Assembly: GCA_046703545.1 (NCBI GenBank)
Contig: JBJKSX010000003.1
Location: 10,077-74,076 of the forward strand
DNA: 64,000 nt
Direction: 5' to 3'
Origin: JAJZOM01 sp046703545
GTDB taxonomy: Archaea > Thermoplasmatota > Thermoplasmata > Thermoplasmatales > Thermoplasmataceae
Numbering within the stretch: the first letter of the stretch is position 1; each line of letters begins with the position of its first letter. The position numbers and the translations under genes were made by a program. This document shows, piece by piece, positions 16,913 to 24,575 of this stretch. The notes beneath the pieces were generated by a model. The model had not been told where the DNA came from. It was given only the letters and a program-made list of their open reading frames with translations, and did no database searches.

Positions 16913-17992
16913 TCAGTTCCGGGTTGCCCTTCCCAATTCTATGGAGATGTTCTTTGGGCCAATTGCATCCTTCTGCAGTTCATGCTCACATTTCTCGCAT
17001 TTCAGTGACATATCGGAAGCCGTGACATGAAAAATCGTATTGCCACAATGGGGGCACCTGCTGTATATGAATGGCTCTATCCGGGGAGTTTTCCTGGCTT
17101 CCACCTTGGGAGGCTCCAACTCCTTCCCTTCCTGATTCTTCGGAGCTTGGGGCACTATGGAAACCTGGAGCAGTGAATACACTCCGAGAAATCCAAGGAA
17201 GAACAGAAAGAGTGGAAGTGCCGTGCTAAGGGCCATGTTGCCCGCAACCAGGGTTGCGGTAACATTGGTCATTGAAAGGGAAAAGTTTGTGAGGAATGCC
17301 TTGAGAAATCCGTATCTCAGGAAAATTATGTTGAGTACAGTGAACGAAACAAAATTGGACACATATCCGAGAAGGCTTCCTGAAATGAAAAGAGTAGAAA
17401 AGAGGGATATTCCCATGGATATGACCAGCACATTGACACTGCTGCCACCATAGGATCTGAGATACTTTGTAATAGGTTCTCCGCGCAATGCCCCGATGAT
17501 GGCCAGCACAACCGAGAGGGGCAGGTAGACAAATAAAACGGTCTGTTCAAGTGAGAGGAAAGCGAAGACAAAATTCTGGACTCCCAGTTTCTCCTGGAAT
17601 GGGAACATGCTGGTGATGTTGGGCATGAAATAGGTAAAGAACTCGGTGAGAATAAGCTGGAGCAAGATATATATCATCAGAAAGCCGTAAAACTTTCTTG
17701 TGCTTTCTCTCGAGAAACTGTTAGAGATGTTCCCTCTGTTCACGAACAGCGAGAAAATTGAGAATATGGCCAAGGCAAGCGTGAGGCCAGCCGTAAGGTA
17801 GATGAGACTGGGAGTCAGGGCAAAACCCATGATCCCGGTAACCTCAGCGCCAAGCCCCGATATTCTTCCTATATCGTTGAAAGTTGAAGGGAGTATGGAG
17901 ACGAAAGTGAACAATGCTATTGCAGTCAGAATTATCCCTGAGACCGCAATGATGCGCTCTCCGAGAGTCCATTTGCCACTTTTGCCTTCCAT
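16913..17992 (-). CDS. Multi-pass membrane protein with C-terminal zinc ribbon
   Basis: The protein has 359 residues and about seven membrane segments, then a cytoplasmic linker and a C-terminal zinc ribbon (CPHC at about 314-317 and CEKC about 20 residues later). The family was not recognised. Two stretches, SLEQTVLFVYLPLSV and FLRYGFLKAFLTNFSLSMTN, faintly recall the core of CPBP/CAAX-type membrane proteases, but the EExxxR and His residues are absent. If related it would be inactive. It lies 10 bases downstream of the AlaX-like gene on the same strand, so they may be cotranscribed. Confidence 0.72.
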   Translation of the reverse strand: MEGKSGKWTLGERIIAVSGIILTAIALFTFVSILPSTFNDIGRISGLGAEVTGIMGFALTPSLIYLTAGLTLALAIFSIFSLFVNRGNISNSFSRESTRKFYGFLMIYILLQLILTEFFTYFMPNITSMFPFQEKLGVQNFVFAFLSLEQTVLFVYLPLSVVLAIIGALRGEPITKYLRSYGGSSVNVLVISMGISLFSTLFISGSLLGYVSNFVSFTVLNIIFLRYGFLKAFLTNFSLSMTNVTATLVAGNMALSTALPLFLFFLGFLGVYSLLQVSIVPQAPKNQEGKELEPPKVEARKTPRIEPFIYSRCPHCGNTIFHVTASDMSLKCEKCEHELQKDAIGPKNISIELGRATRN

Positions 17993-18002
17993 TGCATTGC
18001 TC

Positions 18003-18719
18003 CTACTTCAGGGTTATATTTATTCTTCTGCTTATTTTTCCCTTCACAAGATTGGTCTTGAACTCTATCTCTCCAATCTCTTCAGTGTTCCTGACGTTCG
18101 TGCCAAATTCCAGCTGGTCAGGAAGCCCCTCAAGATGGAGTATACGGATCTGATCGTAATCGGGCACCCTCCCCTTGCAGATTTTCATCTTTTCCTCATT
18201 TTTCATGAATTCTTCTTTTGGCATATATGAGAAAGATGTATCTTTCTTGGTCTGCGCAAGCTTGTTTGCCTCTGCAAAGAGTTCCTCAACCTGCTCTTTG
18301 GTTATTTCACCCAATTCAAGATCCACCCATGCCTGGTCATCATATGTCTGGTTGATCCTCATGGTTGCACCGTATTTTGTGTATGCAAGCCCGCTGAGTA
18401 TCTTCAGTGCTGTTCTGAACCTCATGTGCATATACCTTGCATCCCAGTCAAGAATCTGCTTCACTTCTTTTCCATCCACATCGTCCGGAAATGTGTCGTG
18501 TGAAATGAGGTGGATACTCTCACCGTCGGACCATGTGTCAACTATCATGTACTCATTGTTGTCAATGATCACTTTTCCCCTGTCATTTGGCTGGCCCTCA
18601 CTCGTGGGATAAAATATTGTCTGATCGACAATCAGGTCAGTAAACTCATGCCACAGTGCTTTTCCAGTGGACTCTTTCTGATACTGATCCTCAAGGTACT
18701 GAAGTTTTGTTTCCATCAT
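18003..18719 (-). CDS. AlaX-like (alanyl-tRNA editing domain) protein lacking zinc ligands
   Basis: Its 238 residues align by eye with the AlaRS editing domain/AlaX family: TIFYPTSEGQPNDRG, then DWDARYMHMRFRTALKILSG, and near the end LEFGTNVRNTEEIGEIEF. In active AlaX these last two read HTAxH and CGGTH and hold a zinc ion. Here they read RTALK (102-106) and EFGTN (204-208), so all four ligands are replaced. True AlaX hydrolyses Ser-tRNA-Ala or Gly-tRNA-Ala. This protein may edit without metal, have a new role, or be a tRNA-binding relic. The frame is intact and codon use looks normal, so it is not decaying. Confidence 0.85.
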   Translation of the reverse strand: MMETKLQYLEDQYQKESTGKALWHEFTDLIVDQTIFYPTSEGQPNDRGKVIIDNNEYMIVDTWSDGESIHLISHDTFPDDVDGKEVKQILDWDARYMHMRFRTALKILSGLAYTKYGATMRINQTYDDQAWVDLELGEITKEQVEELFAEANKLAQTKKDTSFSYMPKEEFMKNEEKMKICKGRVPDYDQIRILHLEGLPDQLEFGTNVRNTEEIGEIEFKTNLVKGKISRRINITLK

Positions 18720-18868
18720 CAGTTCATTAATGCGCTGGGATATTTATTTTTGATTGCTCTTTCACAAACATTGAGTGGCGAATATCTTCCACCCTCATTG
18801 CCATTGAGGCAATAAAGCCAAAAAGGGCTGTAGGGCAATGGTTTAGTAATAAAATTCCTTGATCATAT

Positions 18869-19336
18869 GTGGAAGTACCTCAGCCCAGAAAAAAACCAAT
18901 GGGGCGCCTAAAGAACGTTTTGATTATAGTTGTTTCTGTGGTGGTCGCATATATTGCAGTGACATCCATCCCATCCTTTATTCTCGGGCCTACCCTGAAC
19001 AACAGCAATTTAGAGGGATTCTTTGCAGGAAGCGGAAGCACAGTTTATCCCCACGACCTTTACTTGGCCGCAAATTTCACACTTAATTCAACTTCAAAAA
19101 TCAATGCATCATACGGCGGCACAAGCAGGATTATTTTCCTTGCATTCGATCAGAATGAGCTTGATAGGTACATTTCAAACCAGAGCATTTCACCCAACCT
19201 GTTTGAATCCAATGCCACCTTATCAGGCTCCGCTAATTTTACAGTTGGCGCCGGGACTGTATACCTTACCCTTTATGATCCGGGTAACGCATCAGCAATG
19301 GTGAGTTACAGTTTTACTGCCACCAAGGTCACGTGA
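18869..19336 (+). CDS. Exported or membrane-anchored protein of unknown function
   Basis: Up to 155 residues. A basic N-terminus (RKKPMGRLK) precedes one hydrophobic segment (VLIIVVSVVVAYIAVTSIP), then about 115 extracytoplasmic residues rich in Ser, Asn and Thr with several N-x-S/T sites, reading as a beta-rich domain ending VSYSFTATKVT. GTG at 18869 sits about 24 bases after a TAATAAAA-like TATA box, consistent with a leaderless start; ATG 18899 is the alternative. No homologue family was recognised and neighbours are unrelated. Confidence 0.65.
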   Translation: MEVPQPRKKPMGRLKNVLIIVVSVVVAYIAVTSIPSFILGPTLNNSNLEGFFAGSGSTVYPHDLYLAANFTLNSTSKINASYGGTSRIIFLAFDQNELDRYISNQSISPNLFESNATLSGSANFTVGAGTVYLTLYDPGNASAMVSYSFTATKVT

Positions 19337-19426
19337 CCTGCAGTTGAATAAGCACGCCCCTTCACGTGGGGCTGCAGATATCTAACGGATGAAATAAGTA
19401 TATGACTGGGTTTGCCATAGACCTTG

Positions 19427-20713
19427 GTGCCCCAGCAAGAACTCAACTATATTTACGGACTGTACAGGCAGGGAATAAAACTTGACCTTTCTGTGACTAG
19501 AGAATTTTCCAAGCTAATGGGGCAACCAGAAAAAAAATTCAAAATTCTTCATGTGGCTGGCACGAACGGAAAGGGCTCCACCGTTTCCATGATCTACAAC
19601 ATGCTTATGAAGAAGTATCACACCGGGATATACACCTCTCCGCATCTGGTAAGGTTCAATGAAAGGATCATTTCGGATAGGGATCCCATTACCGATTCAG
19701 AACTTGTGGATTTTGTGAGGCAGAACAAGGATCTGATTGAGCGGCTTTCCAAAGAGAACAGGAATCCCACATTCTTTGAAGCTACAACCGTTCTGGCTTT
19801 CCAGCATTTTGCAGAGAAGAATATGGATTATGCCTCGGTTGAGGTAGGATTGGGAGGGCGCCTCGACTCTACCAATATTGTCACACCAGAGGTCAGCGTG
19901 ATAACTCAGGTGGGCTACGAGCATGCAGACAAGCTTGGCTGCTCCCTCACTTCAATAGCTGGCGAAAAGGCAGGCATAGTCAAGGAAGGCATTCCTGTAA
20001 TACTCGGGGATTCCAAGAGGGAAGTGGTGGAAACAGTGAGGAGAATCGCCCAGTCAAGGGATTCTGAGTTTGTCCACGCTCCTTCGGTTACGGAGATATC
20101 CAATCTTGAAGCAGATCTTGGAGGAACAAGATTCACACTTGGCACCCCCAGGAGGGAATACAAGATAGACCTGCGATTGCTTGGGGAATTCCAGCCCTCG
20201 AACGTGGCATGTTCCATTCTGGCCATGGAAAACTCCAAGGCAGATTCCATCACAAAAAGCGACATTGAGGCAGGAATTCGGAATACACGTTGGCCGGGGA
20301 GGATGGACATAATAAGAAAGGATCCAGTGGTCATGGTCGACGGGGCGCACAATCCCCAGGCTGCAAACGCACTGAGGATTTCACTCAAGGAACTGGGTGT
20401 CAGAGAACCGACGCTTCTGCTGGGCATGTTATCCGATAAGGACGCTTTCAGCTTCCTGAGAATAATGAGGGAGGTATCCGCCAAAGTAGTGTTTACAGCT
20501 CCTGATGAGCCTTACCGTGCAATTCCGCCAGAGAAGCTCAACGCCATTTCCGGCGGGATTTTCAAGGATCCAAAGATAATTGGCGATCCCATCCAGGCCT
20601 ACGAAGCTGCGAAATCAGATTCAGATTTTGTGGTGGTCGCAGGCTCCCTTTACCTGGCGGGTGCAATAATGGAATATGAGAAGGCTCCTGTAATGCCCTT
20701 CGCTGAGCTTTAA
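19427..20713 (+). CDS. folC: Folylpolyglutamate/dihydrofolate synthase family (Mur ligase fold)
   Basis: This cytoplasmic ATP-dependent ligase, about 428 residues, joins glutamate to a folate or pterin-type cofactor. The P-loop is HVAGTNGKGSTVSM (about 43-56), followed by YTSPHLVRFNERI and EVGLGGRLDSTN, both classic FolC motifs, and MVDGAHNPQAANAL in the C-terminal domain. GTG at 19427 is about 27 bases after a TATA-like AAGTATATG, so the mRNA is probably leaderless; TTG 19424 is adjacent. Archaeal members may act on tetrahydrofolate derivatives or related pterins; the exact substrate is inferred from the family. Confidence 0.88.
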   Translation: MPQQELNYIYGLYRQGIKLDLSVTREFSKLMGQPEKKFKILHVAGTNGKGSTVSMIYNMLMKKYHTGIYTSPHLVRFNERIISDRDPITDSELVDFVRQNKDLIERLSKENRNPTFFEATTVLAFQHFAEKNMDYASVEVGLGGRLDSTNIVTPEVSVITQVGYEHADKLGCSLTSIAGEKAGIVKEGIPVILGDSKREVVETVRRIAQSRDSEFVHAPSVTEISNLEADLGGTRFTLGTPRREYKIDLRLLGEFQPSNVACSILAMENSKADSITKSDIEAGIRNTRWPGRMDIIRKDPVVMVDGAHNPQAANALRISLKELGVREPTLLLGMLSDKDAFSFLRIMREVSAKVVFTAPDEPYRAIPPEKLNAISGGIFKDPKIIGDPIQAYEAAKSDSDFVVVAGSLYLAGAIMEYEKAPVMPFAEL

Positions 20714-20798
20714 CTTTTTGATCACAAACCCGTTTACTCTTCTGGTCAAAAAACATTTTAGTACTTTCAACCGCTTTGCATTATTTACCGGTATTCAC

Positions 20799-22115
20799 AT
20801 GAATTTGTTTTCAAAATATTCTCGTTCATCTAACTTGCTCGATGGTGACCTCGGCCATTTGAGCGGTTCATTTGTGCCAGACTCATTCCCTCACCGTGAA
20901 ACAGAAATTGACCACATGGTGCGTGTGTTGAGCAGCATAATGCGAAATTCCCGCCCTTCCAACATAGTAATCTACGGGAAAACGGGGACAGGCAAGACCT
21001 CAACGACAAGGTATGTCACAAGAATGCTCATGGATATAGCAGGCGACAAGGTCAGGATTTGCTTTGTAAACTGCCAGGTTCACGATTCGCCTTATTCAAT
21101 ACTGACCACTCTTGTGAATGAGCTTTCAGACACTCCAGAGGAAGATATTCCCGCCATGGGCTGGCCACTTGACAGGATTTATACCGAGTTGATCTCAAGA
21201 ATCAACAAGAAGGGCGGATACTACGTTCTTGTTCTGGATGAAATGGACAGGCTGGTCCGGAAAAATGGAGGGGATTCGCTCTATGTACTGTTGAAGATTA
21301 TTGATGATTCAACAGAGTCCAGAACATCACTTGTGGGAATAACAAATGATGCCAACATAATGGATGGTCTTGAGCCAAGAATAAAGAGCAGGATGAACCA
21401 GGAAAACATCATGTTCACTCCCTACAATGCTTCTGACCTGAGGGATATCATTTCCTTCAGGCTGAATGGGATTGTGAAAAATGACGTCATACAGGAATCC
21501 GCCATTAACTTGTGTGCAGCAATAGGTGCGCAGGAGCATGGGGACGCAAGAAAAGCCCTGGACCTCATGAGAATCGCAATCGAAATCGCTATGAGGGAAG
21601 ACAGGAAGCAAATTTCAGACAAGGAAATCTACGAAGCCAGAGACAAGTTCGAAATGGATGTCGTCAGGGAGGCAATAAAGACATTGCCACTTCAGAGCAA
21701 GATAGTCCTGCTTAGCTCAGTGGTTACACAGGAAGTGAGCACCAAACTCATGATTACAGGGGAGATATACGAGAACTACAGGCACATATGTTCTGAGATG
21801 GGCTTCATGTCACTTACAAGCAGGAGGGTTAGCGATATACTTTCTGAACTTGAGGAATTCGGCCTCCTCGCCACCACCACAAGAAGCATGGGAAGATACG
21901 GCAGAACCAGGTTTATCAAAGTCATGGGCCAGCTTGACCTTTTCAAGAGGTACCTTCTTGAGGATCAGAACCTGTCCTTGTTCCAGGGCTCAAAAATCAC
22001 CAGGCAGTCAAGATTTGAAAATGTTTTTGACGCTTCTGGCGAGAGAAAGATGAATGAGAGCGAGTTTGAGAGAAAACTCTCAAGCCTCACGGACCAGGAT
22101 GCCAGAAGTTCTTAA
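20799..22115 (+). CDS. cdc6: Orc1/Cdc6 replication initiator
   Basis: A 438-residue AAA+ initiator that binds origin DNA and loads MCM. Walker A is GKTGTGKT (60-67), Walker B LVLDEMDRL (about 145-153), and the C-terminal winged helix follows (SKIVLLSSVV to SRRVSDILSELEEFGLL). I chose ATG 20799. The frame is open upstream to a TTG at 20718, but the extra 27 residues are Phe-rich and unlike the family. Origins often lie beside cdc6 genes in archaea, but no origin recognition repeats were seen in the short gap upstream. Confidence 0.93.
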   Translation: MNLFSKYSRSSNLLDGDLGHLSGSFVPDSFPHRETEIDHMVRVLSSIMRNSRPSNIVIYGKTGTGKTSTTRYVTRMLMDIAGDKVRICFVNCQVHDSPYSILTTLVNELSDTPEEDIPAMGWPLDRIYTELISRINKKGGYYVLVLDEMDRLVRKNGGDSLYVLLKIIDDSTESRTSLVGITNDANIMDGLEPRIKSRMNQENIMFTPYNASDLRDIISFRLNGIVKNDVIQESAINLCAAIGAQEHGDARKALDLMRIAIEIAMREDRKQISDKEIYEARDKFEMDVVREAIKTLPLQSKIVLLSSVVTQEVSTKLMITGEIYENYRHICSEMGFMSLTSRRVSDILSELEEFGLLATTTRSMGRYGRTRFIKVMGQLDLFKRYLLEDQNLSLFQGSKITRQSRFENVFDASGERKMNESEFERKLSSLTDQDARSS

Positions 22116-22759
22116 TCGTATTTATCCGGGAATATGAAGCACATGTCATCCGCAATCTTCACCAGGGACAGACCATGCCTTGCAGCAAATTCGTCTGGAG
22201 CCTTGGTCCAATCATAGTTGTCAACCACAATCAGGAATTTTTTCCTCAGATTCTTGTAAGCGGTCTCAAGTTCCCATGTGACATGCTCATAAGTGTGCTG
22301 TGAATCGTGGAAGAACACGTCGAATGGGCCGAAGTAACTCATCTTGCTTTCAAGGGTGTCCTTTGTATTACCTATGACAAGATTCCACCTGTCTTTGTTT
22401 TTCTCAGGGACAAGGAACCCAACTGGCTTTTCCTCTTCATCTTCCCCTCCGTACCTCTGTCCCAAATCAAAGCTAAAAAGCCTCCCGCGGAATTCAGCTG
22501 TTGCATCAAGGATAGCTGTGGCGGTACTTCCCGGGCCAACTCCGGTTTCTGCGATCAGGGGTGCACGCATCAGCCTGACTCCTGTGTACAGCCAGCACAG
22601 TTCCGGCGGGGAAACCTGCCAGTAATTCCTGCCTCCTATTTGCCCCTGGACATAATCTATAATCTCATTGGCTTTCCTGAATGATTCCCTGACATCATCC
22701 TCACTGCATTCCAGAAAAGCAAGCAATTTTTCCTTACCTTCAAAATCCGGTTCTATCAT
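22112..22759 (-). CDS. Class I methyltransferase-like protein
   Basis: A 215-residue protein with a Rossmann methyltransferase core of the Methyltransf_24/CmcI-like kind: APLIAETGVGPGSTATAIL (motif I, about 67-85), RLFSFDLGQRY (motif II) and FDVFFHDSQHTYEHVTWEL, whose HDSxHxY pattern is typical of that group. The substrate is unknown. It converges on cdc6 with a 4-base overlap and is divergent from the LysE-type transporter across 36 bases, so the two may share a promoter region. Confidence 0.78.
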   Translation of the reverse strand: MIEPDFEGKEKLLAFLECSEDDVRESFRKANEIIDYVQGQIGGRNYWQVSPPELCWLYTGVRLMRAPLIAETGVGPGSTATAILDATAEFRGRLFSFDLGQRYGGEDEEEKPVGFLVPEKNKDRWNLVIGNTKDTLESKMSYFGPFDVFFHDSQHTYEHVTWELETAYKNLRKKFLIVVDNYDWTKAPDEFAARHGLSLVKIADDMCFIFPDKYD

Positions 22760-22795
22760 GATTTGCTACCTTTACCTATTAGACTCACAAACTAA

Positions 22796-23431
22796 ATGAA
22801 TATTAAACTAGAAAATGATTTAGGTCGGGCATCGGCATTGAATATACTCGTTGTAGCAACAGTAGGCGCATTTCTTGGGGTCTCACTGGCAGGTCCGCCC
22901 GGGCCTGTTACAGCAATACTGGTAAACAGGTCTATGAAGTCCGTGGCAGCAGGCTTCTACGTCGGGATGGGTGCCATGACAGCTGACTTCATTCTAATGG
23001 TTCTGATACTGCTCTTTGGCCAGATCACTGACCTTAGCAGGTACAACAACTACATCTATGTGCTTGGCGCCTTTTTCTTCTTCTATCTATCGTATGCCAT
23101 AGGGAGATCAAAAGAAGGAAAATCATCCGGGCAGAGGAAAGGCTCGGGTTACCTCGCGGGACTGACCATCGGCCTTGTGAATCCCATGCAGATAGGCTGG
23201 TGGTTTACCGCGGGGCTCAGTGTCAAACAGAAGTTTGGATACGAGACTTTCATATTCCTTTTCATTGGGATAATCGTCTGGGTCATTTTTCTTTCATACC
23301 TGATTTACAGGGCAGCTGCAAAGTACGGGGAAAAGGTCGAGGCCGCTGTCAAGATATTCAGCATCCTGTCACTTGGATTCTTTGGCGCTCTATTCCTGTA
23401 TCTATCAATTTCAGGGTTCACCGGAATATGA
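22796..23431 (+). CDS. LysE/RhtB-family exporter
   Basis: Six hydrophobic helices in 211 residues, with the family signature GVSLAGPPGPVTAI near residue 30 and a NPMQIGWW motif in the second half. LysE-type proteins export amino acids or similar small molecules from the cytoplasm. The substrate is not evident. ATG 22796 gives an N-terminus of about 18 residues before the first helix; a slightly later start is possible. It stands alone between a divergent methyltransferase and a terminator for the oxidoreductase operon. Confidence 0.82.
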   Translation: MNIKLENDLGRASALNILVVATVGAFLGVSLAGPPGPVTAILVNRSMKSVAAGFYVGMGAMTADFILMVLILLFGQITDLSRYNNYIYVLGAFFFFYLSYAIGRSKEGKSSGQRKGSGYLAGLTIGLVNPMQIGWWFTAGLSVKQKFGYETFIFLFIGIIVWVIFLSYLIYRAAAKYGEKVEAAVKIFSILSLGFFGALFLYLSISGFTGI

Positions 23432-23609
23432 CTTCTTCAGGGACACAGCACAACAATGTGATTCTTTGATGATTTTATTTACGGGAATTTGTTTCACTCA
23501 AATTCATTAATCTTCCCTCAAAATAAGGTCCCATGGCAGGGATTTTGCATCCATTTTTTGTGTGAACGTGCAGGTGGCAGCGATGAAAATGACTCATTAT
23601 CCTATGATT

Positions 23610-23648
23610 GCGAAAAAGAAAAAATAAAAAAATGGCCCTGTTGAGGGC
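23610..23648 (-). terminator. Hairpin plus T-run after the 2-oxoacid oxidoreductase genes
   Basis: On the minus strand GCCCT and AGGGC flank a 4-base loop right after the beta-subunit stop, and long T-runs follow (T7, then T6 and T5). This is a strong intrinsic-like terminator. Confidence 0.65.
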
Positions 23649-24575
23649 TCACTTGATTATCTTGTCCGCGAATGTTGCTTCGACGTCCAGTGGAGTGTAC
23701 CCGTCCTCACCCGCAACCACCTGTGTTGCCGGAGGGTTTGTAAGGTATCCGGGGACAAACTCGTTGAATCTCTTCGAGAAGCTTGGAACAGCCCTGTTGT
23801 CGAAGAAGATGCCGGTTGGAATTTTATCTCCCCATTCCAGGCCCTTCTCATAAGCCTTCTGGAATTTTTCGTGGATCTGGTCCTCATTTTCAGGAGTCAC
23901 CACGGGGTCCCATGTTTTGTCGTCCTCAAGCTTGTAAACCTTATCCTTGTACCATTCCATTGTGTTTATGTTGTTATAGGTCGGGCAAGGCTGAAGGATG
24001 TCTATTACAGAGGATCCTTCGTGAAGCATTGCAGTCTTGATGATTTCCTTCAGCTGCTTCATGTCGAATGAGAAGCCTCTCGCTACAAAGGAGTAGCCTG
24101 CAGTAAGTGCAAGAGTTATGGGATTGACCTTGCTGAATACATTCGCCCTTGCGAGGCTCTTTGTCTTCTCTCCAAGGGCCATTGTTGGAGCGGCCTGTCC
24201 TTTTGTGAGACCATAGACCTCATTGTCATATATCATGATGGTGAGGCCACTGTTTCTCCTGCCTTCTGCCACAAAGTGGCCTGCCCCTATGCCCAGCATG
24301 TCTCCGTCTCCTCCCGGCACTATGACCTTGAGGTTTGGGTTTGACAGCTTGACACCGGTGGCGAAAGGTATGGATCTTCCGTGAAGCGTGTGCATGCCTC
24401 CTATGTTGAGGTAATGCGGCGTCTTGCCTGAGCATCCAATGCCTGAAACTGCGACCACGTCCTTGGCCTCGAAATTGAGTTCTGAAAGTGCCTGGGTTAT
24501 TGATGTGAGAATTCCAAAGTCCCCACATCCGGGGCACCAGTCAGAAGTAACATCACTTTTGAAATTATGCGCCAT
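23649..24575 (-). CDS. korB: 2-oxoacid:ferredoxin oxidoreductase, beta subunit
   Basis: A 308-residue subunit that binds thiamine diphosphate and a 4Fe-4S cluster in the oxidative decarboxylation of 2-oxoacids to acyl-CoA with ferredoxin reduction. WCPGCGDFGI (C14, C17) and later Cys residues (IGCSGKT, QPCPTYN) supply the cluster. PGGDGDMLGIGAGHF is the ThDP/Mg motif. It overlaps the alpha subunit gene by 11 bases. Whether the substrate is 2-oxoglutarate, pyruvate or several acids cannot be told by sequence; archaeal two-subunit enzymes are often broad. Confidence 0.92.
   Translation of the reverse strand: MAHNFKSDVTSDWCPGCGDFGILTSITQALSELNFEAKDVVAVSGIGCSGKTPHYLNIGGMHTLHGRSIPFATGVKLSNPNLKVIVPGGDGDMLGIGAGHFVAEGRRNSGLTIMIYDNEVYGLTKGQAAPTMALGEKTKSLARANVFSKVNPITLALTAGYSFVARGFSFDMKQLKEIIKTAMLHEGSSVIDILQPCPTYNNINTMEWYKDKVYKLEDDKTWDPVVTPENEDQIHEKFQKAYEKGLEWGDKIPTGIFFDNRAVPSFSKRFNEFVPGYLTNPPATQVVAGEDGYTPLDVEATFADKIIK

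Noticed and set aside
20718..20798. 27-residue N-terminal extension of Cdc6
   Set aside because: It begins with TTG, is Phe-rich and is absent from the family pattern; ATG 20799 gives the expected N-terminus.
20714..20798. Replication origin next to cdc6
   Set aside because: The gap is short and contains no repeated origin-recognition-like elements or long AT-rich unwinding region.
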